Part shown: piece by piece, positions 17,375 through 27,291 of the stretch
How positions within the stretch are numbered: the first letter of the stretch is position 1
Layout: each line of letters starts with the position of its first letter
NCBI GenBank assembly: GCA_964617955.1
Contig: CAZTXB010000005.1
Span: forward strand, 62,001-126,000
Length of the DNA stretch: 64,000 nucleotides
DNA from: JABWCE01 sp964617955
GTDB lineage: Bacteria > Bacteroidota > Bacteroidia > NS11-12g > UBA9320
Direction: 5' to 3'
Program-made: the position numbers and the translations under genes
The notes under the pieces: generated by a model
What the model saw: the letters and a program-made list of their open reading frames with translations, nothing else
Told to the model about the DNA's origin: nothing
Databases searched by the model: none

Positions 17375-20300
17375 CTAGTTTTTCAATACTTTGAAGTATG
17401 AATATCCTGCCGAGGATTGCATTTTGATCATGTATACGCCTGATGGCAGAGGCGTTGTGTCGATATATTGCAATTTAATTTGAGAAAATTTCATTATGCG
17501 TTTTCCATGCACATATGTCAGCTCTAACTCAACGGGCAAGTCGGATTCCACATACAATTGATGGGTAAAGGGGTTAGGGTAAACCTTTATGCCTTGCTTC
17601 ATGCCTGCCGAAATGGAGACCTTTTCCCTAACCGTAATGTTTAAGGCAGCCGAGTTTGAACATCCATTGCTGTCGGTCCCGGTTAAGGTATACTCAGTGC
17701 TGATCATGGGTTTTACAATGGCAGAATCCTTAAAGAACTGGACATCTGCCATGGGTTTTAAGGTATAACTTTGGGCTCCTTTAAATTTTAACACAGCGGA
17801 TTCGCCTTCTGTGATGGTATCGGCCGTACTTTTAAATTCAATCACGGGCAAAGGATTCACCACAACATCAAAGCCCAAAGTATCAGAGCACAGGCTGCCT
17901 ATAAAAGTAGCTATTGCATAATATTTGGATGATTGATCAGGGGCGACCTGGAGTTTGTCGTTACCGATTACCACTGCGTTGGTTAAGGGATACCATTTGT
18001 AGGCGTAATTGCCATTTGCGGTAATGTCGGTTTTGTCGCCAAGGCATATTCTATCCTTTCCGCTAAGTGTAAACTGAATCTCAGGCCATGTTTTTATCAT
18101 TTGCTCTGCCGAGTCTGAGCATCCGAATTTATTTAGCCCTCTGAGTTTATAAACGGTATTAATCTTTGGGAAAACTTGTATCATTCCGGAACTAGATCCG
18201 CCAAAATCGGCTGTTTTGAGCCAAGTGTAATCGGACCCGTTTTTGGCTACCAGCCAGGTTGTACCCCCATAGCATATCAGGCTATCCTGGGTTTGAATGC
18301 CTATACTTGATTTTGGATAAATAAATACACCGTAGGATGCCGTATCAAGACACCCCATATCGGAGGCTCCATACACGGTATAGACCGAATTTTGAGGATA
18401 AACGGTGACCTTGGCTTTGTTGCCCGAGGTTAATCCGGGGGCAGTTTCCCAAAGATAGGTGTAAGCTCCGCTTGCGGTAAGAATGCAAGAGTCATTTTTA
18501 CATACGGTATCTCTTGAACTCTTAATTTCAATGACGGGTTTTTTGTTAAAACGCACAAATACCGTATTGGAATCCTTACATCCCAGCGAATCGGTGACCA
18601 CTATCTTATAATTAACATTGAAGGGAGGACTGGCCTTCACGGTACGGCTATTTTTATTGTCTAAACCGGTTGATGGAGACCAAAGGTAAGTAGTTGCCCC
18701 AAGCGGAACGGATAATTGAGTGGAATTTCCTTCGCAAAACGCAGTATTTCCGCTGATGGTTTTATCGGGAAGGGGCCTTACATTAATCGTAATGTTTATG
18801 CTATCGGAACAGCCCGCCTTTGTTTTCATCACCACTTTATATGTGGAGGTCGTTGACAAAGTTGCCATAACCTCTCTTCCTTTATCGCTTGATAAGCCTG
18901 TTTTTGGGTACCATTGAAAGTTGTTTCCAATGCCATCGGCGTACAATTTTACGGACTCGTTTTTACAGATGGTGCTTTTATCGCTGTACACCGCTACCCT
19001 GGGCGCGCAGGTTTTTACCTTCTTACAATCGACTCCTACTTCTCCATCAATCCATTCACAACGGTATTGTATCCATTTTTTTAGGGAGTCCTTTTCTTCT
19101 TTCATTGAAAAGCTCAAAGGACTTGGATTAGGCCAGATGTAAATACCCATCACCGGCCATCGGGCAAAATTTCTGTACGACGCCTCTTCGAGGTTTTTGT
19201 AAATGGAATCTATAAACTTATTAATGCTGTATAAACTAAGAGTAGACTGTCGTAGCTGATTCCAACGGCAATAAAAATCACGCACATAGGCTGTGTCGGC
19301 TCTAAACCGCTTCCACCAAAAAGGAGCCCCGCCCGATAAATCAATTTCCCAGCCAATAGGACTCGAACTGTTGTTGTAATCGGCATTGTTCCATGCCAAG
19401 TTAAAATCCCATATCGGACCCATCCTTAATCTTCCATCCTTGCTGTCTTTGTCTTTAAATAAATAGGTACTCAATCTATACCCATCCACATTCTTGCTTA
19501 TTTCATTCATTATGGAATAATCAATAAACGTACTCACGTCTATGTAGGCTCTCGAACCAGTAGTCGGGTCTTGAAACTGTGAGCCCGCTAAGGCGGTCTC
19601 AAACTTTCCTATGAAGGATTGTATATAGTTTTTTTGCTGGCTAAGCATCACGCCACCATTCGGGTAATCGTATTGGAAAGTTACGCCGTTTGAGGTAAAG
19701 CTTCCATTGCTGTTTCCGGTCGTTTTATCAATTTTTAGAATGTATCCACCCGTCAGATCATTACCGGCGGTGTCTTTTGGCTCTAATTTGGAAATGTTGA
19801 CTCTGTCTTTATCCCGTTTCACCTTTTCCATTAAAATGTAAATCCCTTCGTAACTGCCATTAACAAAAAGCTCACAATACCGGTAACGAGTGGCATATCG
19901 GCCTGAACGTCGGGCCAGTTCGTGTGTTAAAACATCCCTCATCAGGGATTTGTCGTTGTAGGTGGCATTTAATATCCAATCGTGTTCTTTAGGCAGCCCG
20001 AGAAGCGAAACGTTGGAGTCGGTTAAACTTTTTGACACGGTGGTGAACCCATATGGCTTCTTGGGAAAGGATTGGGAAGTTGACCCGCGGAATTCGATCG
20101 TGATGCCATATTTAAAAAATTTAGCAGAGTCGGAAACGGCATTGACGTTATTTGAATTGCCGATGATATGCATTTGAGACCAGATTCTTGGCTCATCGTT
20201 AATGTTTTTGCCATGGGTATTTATTAAAATCAGTGGCAGGTTCGAATTTATAAAAGGCTCTATTTTAGATGGGTTAGAACTAAAAATCAAGCTCCAATTC

Positions 20301-20767
20301 ACCACGTAACCGGTATCTTTTTGTGGCTTGGTATCTACTATCATCAGCCACCATTTGCCATTTGGGTTTATGCTTCCATTGTTTAATATTCCCAATGAGC
20401 CTTCGGGTTTAAAACTGCCTTTAAAGGGCGCTTTTGCATTGCTTACTTTACTGCTGGAATTGTTGTTGAACAAGCAGTCGACATAATTTTGACCATTACC
20501 GCCGTTGCCTGTGCTGAGTTCAATAACCGTGTTATTTGGGGCTATTAAAAAAATATCTAAATCAGCGGCATACTGATGGTTAATATTGACATTCACGCCC
20601 ATCAGGCCAAATATGGGGCTCATGCTCGACGACAACCCGGTCACATTTAAGTCGAAATATTGCTTGGCTCTGTTCTTGTTTATTGCACCTCCATATCCCG
20701 TAAAGACTTGGGAATAAGCCAATCCCTTGAGAAGTAAGAAATATATAACTAATTTAATCTTCAACAT
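17375..20767 (-). CDS. Secreted CotH-kinase protein with P-domain, Ig-like repeats and T9SS type A sorting domain
   Basis: A 1130-residue exported protein. A signal peptide (about 1-19, ending LAYSQ) precedes a proprotein-convertase-like P domain (about 25-165, with LDIFLIAPNNT and NGKWWLMIVDT). A CotH kinase domain spans about 190-600, with LMEKVKRDKDRVN and the metal-binding-type IWDFNLAWNN. CotH proteins are atypical kinases, first known from spore coat phosphorylation. Five or more Ig-like modules follow (about 615-1030, recurring CKNxS or CxGxxT). The C-terminal stretch KVYPNPF to FKVLKN is a type A sorting domain, so it should cross the outer membrane by the type IX system and stay on the surface. 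The substrate is unknown. Confidence 0.9.
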   Translation of the reverse strand: MLKIKLVIYFLLLKGLAYSQVFTGYGGAINKNRAKQYFDLNVTGLSSSMSPIFGLMGVNVNINHQYAADLDIFLIAPNNTVIELSTGNGGNGQNYVDCLFNNNSSSKVSNAKAPFKGSFKPEGSLGILNNGSINPNGKWWLMIVDTKPQKDTGYVVNWSLIFSSNPSKIEPFINSNLPLILINTHGKNINDEPRIWSQMHIIGNSNNVNAVSDSAKFFKYGITIEFRGSTSQSFPKKPYGFTTVSKSLTDSNVSLLGLPKEHDWILNATYNDKSLMRDVLTHELARRSGRYATRYRYCELFVNGSYEGIYILMEKVKRDKDRVNISKLEPKDTAGNDLTGGYILKIDKTTGNSNGSFTSNGVTFQYDYPNGGVMLSQQKNYIQSFIGKFETALAGSQFQDPTTGSRAYIDVSTFIDYSIMNEISKNVDGYRLSTYLFKDKDSKDGRLRMGPIWDFNLAWNNADYNNSSSPIGWEIDLSGGAPFWWKRFRADTAYVRDFYCRWNQLRQSTLSLYSINKFIDSIYKNLEEASYRNFARWPVMGIYIWPNPSPLSFSMKEEKDSLKKWIQYRCEWIDGEVGVDCKKVKTCAPRVAVYSDKSTICKNESVKLYADGIGNNFQWYPKTGLSSDKGREVMATLSTTSTYKVVMKTKAGCSDSINITINVRPLPDKTISGNTAFCEGNSTQLSVPLGATTYLWSPSTGLDNKNSRTVKASPPFNVNYKIVVTDSLGCKDSNTVFVRFNKKPVIEIKSSRDTVCKNDSCILTASGAYTYLWETAPGLTSGNKAKVTVYPQNSVYTVYGASDMGCLDTASYGVFIYPKSSIGIQTQDSLICYGGTTWLVAKNGSDYTWLKTADFGGSSSGMIQVFPKINTVYKLRGLNKFGCSDSAEQMIKTWPEIQFTLSGKDRICLGDKTDITANGNYAYKWYPLTNAVVIGNDKLQVAPDQSSKYYAIATFIGSLCSDTLGFDVVVNPLPVIEFKSTADTITEGESAVLKFKGAQSYTLKPMADVQFFKDSAIVKPMISTEYTLTGTDSNGCSNSAALNITVREKVSISAGMKQGIKVYPNPFTHQLYVESDLPVELELTYVHGKRIMKFSQIKLQYIDTTPLPSGVYMIKMQSSAGYSYFKVLKN

Positions 20768-20823
20768 GTTAAAAAAGAATTGACGAATTTAGTTAAAAAA
20801 TAATATCATTAACCGTTGTTGCA

Positions 20824-20857
20824 TGTCAGGCTTATTTGAATCTACATTGACCTGACA
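20824..20857. repeat. Short inverted repeat upstream of the CotH gene
   Basis: TGTCAGG (20824-20830) and CCTGACA (20851-20857) are exact inverted repeats around 20 nt, between the CotH gene start and the menC stop. No T tract follows. It could be a weak terminator arm for menAC or an operator; the evidence is thin. Confidence 0.3.
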
Positions 20858-20901
20858 ATCACTGCGTGTTCCATTCGAGATGAAATGGTAACAGCGCTAA
20901 C

Positions 20902-21924
20902 TCAATTGTAGTATAATTTGCCTTGGGAAATATGGCTGCGTGAAGGGAAGTTATTTTCGTAAATCATCCCCGTTCCCAGTCCTTGAGGAATTTCAGGTTT
21001 CAAGGTACCTACCCATTGGGCCAAGGCATTCAGTCCATAATTTCCTTCAAGTGCTGAGGTCACCCACCAGCCGATATGATGCTTTTTGGCAAGTGCGATC
21101 CATTTAGAGCTTTCATTGACCCCCCCAAGAAGCGTAGGTTTGATTATGATAAACGAGGGTTTTATTTCATTTAAGAGGCGGGTTCCAATCTGCTCTACCT
21201 CCCGTCCGATGAGTTCTTCGTCGAGGGCTATATTAATTTGCGACTCCCGGCAAATTTTTGCCAAGCTTTCCCATTGATCGCGGGCTATAGGCTGTTCAAT
21301 AGAATGGATATTGAACCTGGCAAGTTCCTTACACTTGGTTAAGGCGTCGTCACTTTCAAATGCCCCATTGGCATCCAGTCTTATTTCAATCTGTCGAGCG
21401 GAAGGTAAGTTTCTAAACCGTTCTAAAAACCTGCACTCTGAGTCAAAATCATGGGATCCGATTTTGAATTTTATGCAGCTAAATCCGCTCTCAATTTTTT
21501 GGATGGCTTCCATCATCATCGCCTCCAAATCGTTCATCCAAACCAAACCATTGATTGGTATTGGGCTTCCCTTTAAGTAATCCGATTCAAAATAAATTTG
21601 TTTACCCCCATTTTTCAAATCTAGCAGGGCGCATTCCAAGGCAAAATGAACAGAAGGGTATTCGGTTAAGTCCATTTCGTTTAAGTCGGAACCGAAGCTC
21701 AGATCTTCTAAGAATTTTTCAAGGGTCAGCTCTAAATCGTCAGTGTAATCCGGGCTTAAAAATTCGATGGGCGCCGCTTCACCTATTCCAATTACGCCTG
21801 GTTTGGCTTCGTCCCAAAGTTTTACGACCCAATGGCACTTTTCATAAAATTCATTTCGGGAAGTTTTGGCAGGTTTTAAGAAGTGAAGCTTCACCCTTTC
21901 TACCTCGTATCGCAAGGTTCTCAT
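20902..21924 (-). CDS. menC: o-Succinylbenzoate synthase (enolase superfamily)
   Basis: A 340-residue muconate-cycloisomerase-type member of the enolase superfamily. A capping domain (about 1-110, with IGIGEAAPIEFLSPDY) precedes a barrel with catalytic KFKIG, metal ligands in RLDANGAF, SIEQP and ALDEEL, and the second Lys in IIIKPTLLGG. The fold alone does not distinguish o-succinylbenzoate synthase from a dipeptide epimerase. The 4-bp ATGA overlap with menA upstream supports a menaquinone role, dehydrating SHCHC to o-succinylbenzoate in the cytoplasm. Other men genes are not in the window. Confidence 0.85.
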   Translation of the reverse strand: MRTLRYEVERVKLHFLKPAKTSRNEFYEKCHWVVKLWDEAKPGVIGIGEAAPIEFLSPDYTDDLELTLEKFLEDLSFGSDLNEMDLTEYPSVHFALECALLDLKNGGKQIYFESDYLKGSPIPINGLVWMNDLEAMMMEAIQKIESGFSCIKFKIGSHDFDSECRFLERFRNLPSARQIEIRLDANGAFESDDALTKCKELARFNIHSIEQPIARDQWESLAKICRESQINIALDEELIGREVEQIGTRLLNEIKPSFIIIKPTLLGGVNESSKWIALAKKHHIGWWVTSALEGNYGLNALAQWVGTLKPEIPQGLGTGMIYENNFPSRSHISQGKLYYN

Positions 21925-22823
21925 GCCATCATCCAGATGAATCCCAGCAACAAAACAAACATCAAATTGGCCAGGGATACTTGCTTGAGAGCTGCGTTAT
22001 ACACCGTTTTATCGCCTTGGTTTTTATACAATTTGGCCGTATTTACATAATAAAAAATGCCAAATGCAATTGGCAGTAATTGGTCATAAGCCGCCTCGGT
22101 AACCCTTGAAAATAAAATAAAAAATAGCATGGCCAGGGCCCATAAAACCTGCTGATACCAAATGGCATGCTTAAATCCAAGCCAAGAGGCGAAAGTTCTT
22201 TTGCCCGACAGCCTGTCGCTTTCAAGGTCCCTGATGTTGTTAATGTTGAGTACCATCACACATAAAAAACCAAAGGCCTTAGCCGGAATCCAAATATTAA
22301 AAGGCAGGCGATTGGTCATTAAAAAATAAGTACCGGCCACGGCCACAGGACCGAAAAAAAGAAAAACAAATAAGTCGCCCAAGCCAATATAGCCGAAAGC
22401 ATTTTTACCGACGGTATACTTTAAGGCTGATACAATAGCCGCCAGACCAATCAGCAACCAGACAATAAAAAGAAGGTTCATTGATTTAAAGGAGACATAG
22501 AGCAGTGTCAAACCCAAAACAAGCGTCACACAAGAGACCACCCAAAGGGCCCTTTTCATCTGATTTTCGCTAATTCTTCCTGAAGAGAGGGCTCTGTCGG
22601 TGCGCATGGCTCTTTGGTCGGTGCCCTTTTTAAAATCACCGTAATCGTTGGCAAGATTTGACAAAATTTGAAGCAAAAGGGCCGTGAATAAGGCTAAAAG
22701 AAATATTGGCCATGAAAATGAAAATTCATAGGCGGCCAAAAAACTGCCAAGAACAATGCCCCCTGCAGCCAGTGGCAGGGTTTTGAGGCGTGCGGCACTC
22801 AGCCAGACTTTAACCCATTCCAT
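21921..22823 (-). CDS. menA: 1,4-dihydroxy-2-naphthoate polyprenyltransferase
   Basis: A 300-residue integral membrane prenyltransferase of the UbiA superfamily with about eight or nine helices. The start WLSAARLKTLPLAAGGIVLGS is typical of MenA, and the prenyl-diphosphate/Mg binding motif is NDYGDFKKGTDQ (NDxxDxxxGTD); the second Asp-rich loop is in NINNIRDLESD. It joins a polyprenyl chain to dihydroxynaphthoate to make demethylmenaquinone. It overlaps menC by 4 bp, so both are co-translated. Confidence 0.93.
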   Translation of the reverse strand: MEWVKVWLSAARLKTLPLAAGGIVLGSFLAAYEFSFSWPIFLLALFTALLLQILSNLANDYGDFKKGTDQRAMRTDRALSSGRISENQMKRALWVVSCVTLVLGLTLLYVSFKSMNLLFIVWLLIGLAAIVSALKYTVGKNAFGYIGLGDLFVFLFFGPVAVAGTYFLMTNRLPFNIWIPAKAFGFLCVMVLNINNIRDLESDRLSGKRTFASWLGFKHAIWYQQVLWALAMLFFILFSRVTEAAYDQLLPIAFGIFYYVNTAKLYKNQGDKTVYNAALKQVSLANLMFVLLLGFIWMMA

Positions 22824-22948
22824 TTCCTGTTTTTTTTTAGTAATTAAACCTATTCAATAGGGCCATCCCCCACCTTTTCAAATGCTTGTAAGCCCTTCGG
22901 CTGTGCAGTGAGATGGCAAGAGCCCGTTTTTTAATGCGCTACTTCCTT

Positions 22949-23737
22949 TTATAAACTCCCTGTTCGGCCACCGTCCACCACCACATTCGTACCGGTGATA
23001 TACCCCGCCAATGGTGAAGCTAAAAATACAGCGGCATAGGCCAACTCCTCGGCTGTTCCAAATCTGCCTGCCGGTATCTCACTTAACATTTCTTCCTGAA
23101 TATCGGCTTCGCTGGCATTCGTTTTCTCAGCCTTGTTGCTGATTATTCCCGACAAGCGCTCCGTTTTAGTGGCTCCCGGCAGAATGTTGTTTACCGTTAT
23201 TCCAAACGGTGCTACTTCTGTGGCCAGTGTTTTGCTCCAATTGGCCACTGCTCCGCGTATGGTATTGCTCACACCCAAGCCTTTTAAAGGTACTTTTACA
23301 GAGGTTGAAATAATATTGATGATTCGGCCATAGTTCTCTGATTTCATGCCTTGAATAAGCGCTTTAGCCAAAATATGATTGCAGAGTATATGGGCGTTAA
23401 AAGCACTGATAAACTCATCGGTATCGGCCATGGACACCGTACCCGGCGGAGGACCCCCTGTATTGTTCACCAAAATATGCACCGTTTTGTGTTTTAGGAT
23501 GTAGGCATTGATGATGTCTTTTAAGAGTTCCGGTTTTGAAAAATCACTTACCAAATAATCGTGCATTTGCCCCCTTGAAGTATCCAAATCATTGATGCTA
23601 CCGCGCAGTATGGATTCGTTGCGGGCCAGCAGGGTAACGTTGGCGCCTGACATCGCCAATTGCACAGCAATGGCTTTTCCTATTCCCTTGGTGCTTCCGC
23701 ACACGATGGCTCTTTTTCCTGATAAATCTATATTCAT
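22949..23737 (-). CDS. SDR-family oxidoreductase with altered active site
   Basis: A 262-residue short-chain dehydrogenase/reductase. The Rossmann glycine motif is GSTKGIG at about residues 14-20, NNTGG occupies the NNAG position, and the C-terminal stretch ITGTNVVVDGG is typical. Where the YxxxK pair should stand, the sequence is LGVSNTIRG, so Tyr and Lys appear replaced by Ser and Arg. The relatives I recall with this SN-x-x-R variant keep the rest of the fold. It may use an unusual mechanism or be non-catalytic. It overlaps the end of kbl by 4 bp and is the second gene of that unit, but a threonine-degradation role is not established. Confidence 0.85.
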   Translation of the reverse strand: MNIDLSGKRAIVCGSTKGIGKAIAVQLAMSGANVTLLARNESILRGSINDLDTSRGQMHDYLVSDFSKPELLKDIINAYILKHKTVHILVNNTGGPPPGTVSMADTDEFISAFNAHILCNHILAKALIQGMKSENYGRIINIISTSVKVPLKGLGVSNTIRGAVANWSKTLATEVAPFGITVNNILPGATKTERLSGIISNKAEKTNASEADIQEEMLSEIPAGRFGTAEELAYAAVFLASPLAGYITGTNVVVDGGRTGSL

Positions 23738-24924
23738 TGAATGACTCCTAATTCTTTACCTACCTTGGTAAATGCTGCAATCGCTTTGTCGAGATGATGA
23801 TGTTCGTGACCTGCAGATATTTGAACGCGAATGCGTGCTAAACCTTTGGCCACCACAGGATAATAAAATCCTATGACATAGATACCTTCTCCCAATAATT
23901 TTTGAGCGAAATCCTGAGCCAACTTGGCATCGTAAAGCATAATCGGGCAAATAGGATGCACGCCCGGTTTTATGTCAAAACCCGCTTTGGTCATTTGTTC
24001 TCTGAAGTATTTTGTATTGCTCTCCAACTTGTCTCTTAACTCTGTGGTTTCGCTCAACATATCGAAAACCGCCAGTGATGCTCCAACGATGGATGGTGCC
24101 ACCGTATTGCTGAATAAGTAGGGTCTTGACCTTTGTCGGAGCAGTTCTATGATTTCTCTTCTTCCGCTGGTAAAGCCGCCGGAAGCTCCACCCAGGGCTT
24201 TGCCAAGGGTTCCTGTGATGATATCAATCTTTCCCATTACTCCGCAATGTTCATGGGTACCTCTGCCTGTTTTTCCCATAAATCCGCTGGCATGGCATTC
24301 ATCGATCATAATCAAAGCGTTGTATCTATCGGCCAAGTCTGCTATTTTATCCAATTGCGCTATGGTCCCGTCCATGCTAAAAACGCCATCTGTAACAATG
24401 ATCCGGTGGCGAAGATTTTGGGTTTCCTTTAATTTTTCTTCCAAATCGAGCATATCGTTGTTGTTGTACCGATAACGCTGGGCTTTGCAAAGCCTCACCC
24501 CATCAATGATGGAGGCATGATTGAGCGCGTCGCTGATAATGGCATCTTGCTCATTAAAAAGGGGCTCAAAAACTCCACCATTTGCATCGAAAGCCGCTGC
24601 ATATAAAATGGTGTCTTCTGTTCCTAAAAATTCTGAAATTTTCTTTTCCAGCGCTTTGTGAATATCCTGGGTTCCGCAGATGAACCGCACACTGCTCATG
24701 CCATAGCCATGGCTATCAATGGCAAGTTTGGCAGCTTCTATCACTTTGGGATGAGAAGATAAACCCAGATAGTTGTTTGCACAAAAATTAATGACACGAC
24801 TGCCATCGGCCAATAGGATATCGGCTCCCTGAGGCGACGCTATGATGCGCTCTTGCTTGTATAATCCCGCCTCCTTAATCTCGGCCAACTCCTTTTCCAA
24901 TACCGGTTTTAATGTAGAATACAT
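23734..24924 (-). CDS. kbl: Glycine C-acetyltransferase (2-amino-3-ketobutyrate CoA ligase)
   Basis: A 396-residue PLP enzyme of the alpha-oxoamine synthase family. It converts 2-amino-3-oxobutyrate and CoA to glycine and acetyl-CoA in threonine breakdown. Full-length family features are FCANNYLGLSSHP, SHGYGMSSVRFICGTQ, the DALNHASIIDG loop, MIDECHASGFMG and the PLP-Lys in GTLGKALGGASGG (about residue 240). The match to Kbl is closer than to serine palmitoyltransferase or BioF. No threonine dehydrogenase is adjacent. A -7 box lies at 24947-24954. Confidence 0.94.
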   Translation of the reverse strand: MYSTLKPVLEKELAEIKEAGLYKQERIIASPQGADILLADGSRVINFCANNYLGLSSHPKVIEAAKLAIDSHGYGMSSVRFICGTQDIHKALEKKISEFLGTEDTILYAAAFDANGGVFEPLFNEQDAIISDALNHASIIDGVRLCKAQRYRYNNNDMLDLEEKLKETQNLRHRIIVTDGVFSMDGTIAQLDKIADLADRYNALIMIDECHASGFMGKTGRGTHEHCGVMGKIDIITGTLGKALGGASGGFTSGRREIIELLRQRSRPYLFSNTVAPSIVGASLAVFDMLSETTELRDKLESNTKYFREQMTKAGFDIKPGVHPICPIMLYDAKLAQDFAQKLLGEGIYVIGFYYPVVAKGLARIRVQISAGHEHHHLDKAIAAFTKVGKELGVIQ

Positions 24925-24946
24925 GATACGTTAAAAAAATCGGTGG

Positions 24947-24954
24947 CAAAGATA
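24947..24954 (-). promoter_or_regulatory. Putative -7 box of kbl-SDR
   Basis: The minus strand reads TATCTTTG (TAnnTTTG), 22 nt before the kbl ATG. No -33 TTTG is visible at the usual spacing. Confidence 0.45.
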
Positions 24955-25090
24955 GGGTTCAGATGTCAACTGCTGATAAAAAAAATAGCTTTTGGTACTT
25001 ATGAAACTATTCCTTTTTCGTTCCATGCTAAATCTTGTATTTTGCACAATCTTTTTGGCATATCAATTGTTAACTAGTATAAAAAAATAG

Positions 25091-27208
25091 ATGGAAGATC
25101 ATAAGGAAGAGAAAGGACCAAAGACCCGTATCGTTTTTAAACGCCATACGCCTTCAGACGAGAACAACAATAAACCAGAAAATAAAAATCCTCAGGAACG
25201 AGGCAATAAGCCGGTGGGTCCTAAATTCAACTTCTATTGGATTTATGGCATATTGGCAGTTGTATTTCTATTTTTTACCTATTTTTCTAACAATACTGCC
25301 AAGACCATAGGGACCAGTCAATTCCGACAGATGCTTGAAAAGGGCGATGTGGGAAGAATTGTGGTTGTTAATCGCTCCAAGGCAGAGATATTTTTAACCG
25401 ATTCGGCTAAAAGTAAACCTGAATACAAAAAGGATATGGGTAAGGGCAATGTATTTTCCGATGTTAAATCGGCCAATTACATCTTGGAAGATATTGGAGA
25501 CTACGCTACTTTTAGCGCCAACGTTAAGGACGCACAAAGTAATTTACCCGCAGGGAAGCGCGTCAATATTGATTCAGAAATCAGGAACAATTATCTGCAG
25601 GAGTTCATGCCCTGGATAATTATGATTACCATTTTTGGGCTGTTCTGGTTTTTTATGATGAAAAGGGTTGGAGGATCCGGAGGTCCGGGTGGTCAGCTTT
25701 TCAATATTGGAAGAAGTAAGGCCCAACTTTTTGATAAGGATACCAAGGTGAACATTACCTTTAAGGATGTGGCCGGATTGGAGGAAGCGAAAGTTGAAGT
25801 GATGGAAATCGTGGATTTTTTAAAAAATCCAAAGAAATATACCGACCTGGGAGGTAAGATTCCTAAAGGAGCTCTGCTTATTGGCCCTCCAGGAACAGGA
25901 AAAACTTTAATGGCCAAAGCCGTTGCAGGTGAAGCCAATGTGCCTTTCTTTTCCCTTTCGGGTTCTGATTTTGTTGAAATGTTTGTAGGCGTAGGCGCGA
26001 GCAGGGTTCGAGACTTGTTTCGCCAGGCAAAGGAAAAAGCACCCTGTATTATTTTTATAGATGAAATTGACGCTGTGGGAAGGGCCAGAGGAAAAGGCGC
26101 CATTCAAGGAGCCAACGATGAGCGTGAAAATACCTTGAATCAATTGTTAACAGAAATGGACGGCTTCCAAACCGATTCAGGGGTTATTATTTTGGCTGCT
26201 ACAAACCGTCCTGATATTTTGGATTCGGCCTTGCTGAGACCGGGACGATTCGATCGCCAAATTTCAATTGATAAGCCTGATTTGGTTGGCCGTGAAGAAA
26301 TTTTCAAAGTTCATCTCAAAGGTTTGAAATTAGGCGAAGACATTGATCCTAAAAAACTCTCTTCACAAACACCCGGATTTGCAGGGGCCGAAATTGCCAA
26401 TGTTTGTAACGAAGCTGCCCTCATCGCAGCGAGAAGCAACAAAACCGAAATCAATATGCCCGATTTTCAGGATGCTATTGATCGTGTGATTGGAGGATTG
26501 GAAAAGAAGAATAAAATAATTTCTCCAGAAGAGAAAAAAATTGTGGCTTACCACGAAGCCGGTCACGCCATTGCAGGATGGTTTCTTGAATATGCCGACC
26601 CATTGGTTAAGGTATCGATTGTACCGAGAGGTGTGGCTGCTTTGGGCTATGCCCAATACCTTCCCAAAGAGCAATACCTCTATCGCTCCGAACAACTCAT
26701 CGATATGATGTGCATGACGCTTGGAGGCAGGGTCGCTGAAGATGTGTTCTTTGGAAAAATTTCCACGGGCGCTCAAAATGATCTCGAAAAAATTACCAAA
26801 ATGGCCTACGCCATGGTAACCATTTATGGCATGAACGATAAAATTGGCCATATCTCTTTTAATGACGATATGGGGGAATATGGTTTGATGGGCAAGCCTT
26901 ATTCGGAGGCTACCTCTCAACTCATTGATGAGGAAGTTCGAAAGATCATTGCCAAGGCTTATTTACGTACCAAAGATTTGATGCTGAAGCACAAAAAGGA
27001 AGTCGAAAACATCGCTCAGGCTTTATTGAGCAAGGAAATATTATTTCAGCAAGATTTGGAGGAGATTATTGGACAAAGACCTTTCGACACAAAAACTACC
27101 TTACAAGAATACATGGATAAAACCTCGGTTCCTCAACCAGAGCTTGTTTCACATACCGATGAAAAAGTAGAGGAACCTTCCACGACCAATAATGACCAGC
27201 TTTCCTGA
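25091..27208 (+). CDS. ftsH: ATP-dependent zinc metalloprotease FtsH
   Basis: A 705-residue inner-membrane AAA+ protease that degrades membrane and regulatory proteins. A polar N-terminal tail of about 45 residues precedes the first membrane helix; a periplasmic domain and a second helix (IIMITIFGLFWFFMM) follow. The AAA domain has Walker A GPPGTGKT (about 264), Walker B IIFIDEIDAVG and the arginine-finger region ATNRPDILDSALLRPGRFD. The zinc site HEAGH is at about residue 488. The charged N-terminal extension is longer than in E. coli but common in Bacteroidota. Prc, another protease of exported proteins, is encoded next. Confidence 0.97.
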   Translation: MEDHKEEKGPKTRIVFKRHTPSDENNNKPENKNPQERGNKPVGPKFNFYWIYGILAVVFLFFTYFSNNTAKTIGTSQFRQMLEKGDVGRIVVVNRSKAEIFLTDSAKSKPEYKKDMGKGNVFSDVKSANYILEDIGDYATFSANVKDAQSNLPAGKRVNIDSEIRNNYLQEFMPWIIMITIFGLFWFFMMKRVGGSGGPGGQLFNIGRSKAQLFDKDTKVNITFKDVAGLEEAKVEVMEIVDFLKNPKKYTDLGGKIPKGALLIGPPGTGKTLMAKAVAGEANVPFFSLSGSDFVEMFVGVGASRVRDLFRQAKEKAPCIIFIDEIDAVGRARGKGAIQGANDERENTLNQLLTEMDGFQTDSGVIILAATNRPDILDSALLRPGRFDRQISIDKPDLVGREEIFKVHLKGLKLGEDIDPKKLSSQTPGFAGAEIANVCNEAALIAARSNKTEINMPDFQDAIDRVIGGLEKKNKIISPEEKKIVAYHEAGHAIAGWFLEYADPLVKVSIVPRGVAALGYAQYLPKEQYLYRSEQLIDMMCMTLGGRVAEDVFFGKISTGAQNDLEKITKMAYAMVTIYGMNDKIGHISFNDDMGEYGLMGKPYSEATSQLIDEEVRKIIAKAYLRTKDLMLKHKKEVENIAQALLSKEILFQQDLEEIIGQRPFDTKTTLQEYMDKTSVPQPELVSHTDEKVEEPSTTNNDQLS

Positions 27209-27291
27209 ATTTATCGATTTAAAATATTCTTCTAACCATTCCGTTAGTTTATTACGTTTAAATTAAAGATTTTCGCTCTACAAAAAACAGC

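Noticed and set aside
20902..21924. Annotating the enolase-superfamily protein as a dipeptide epimerase
   Set aside because: The fold allows it, but the overlap with menA makes o-succinylbenzoate synthase the better reading.
26363..26920. A 185-codon antisense frame within ftsH
   Set aside because: It is a shadow of the ftsH codon pattern on the opposite strand, with no start signal or motif.
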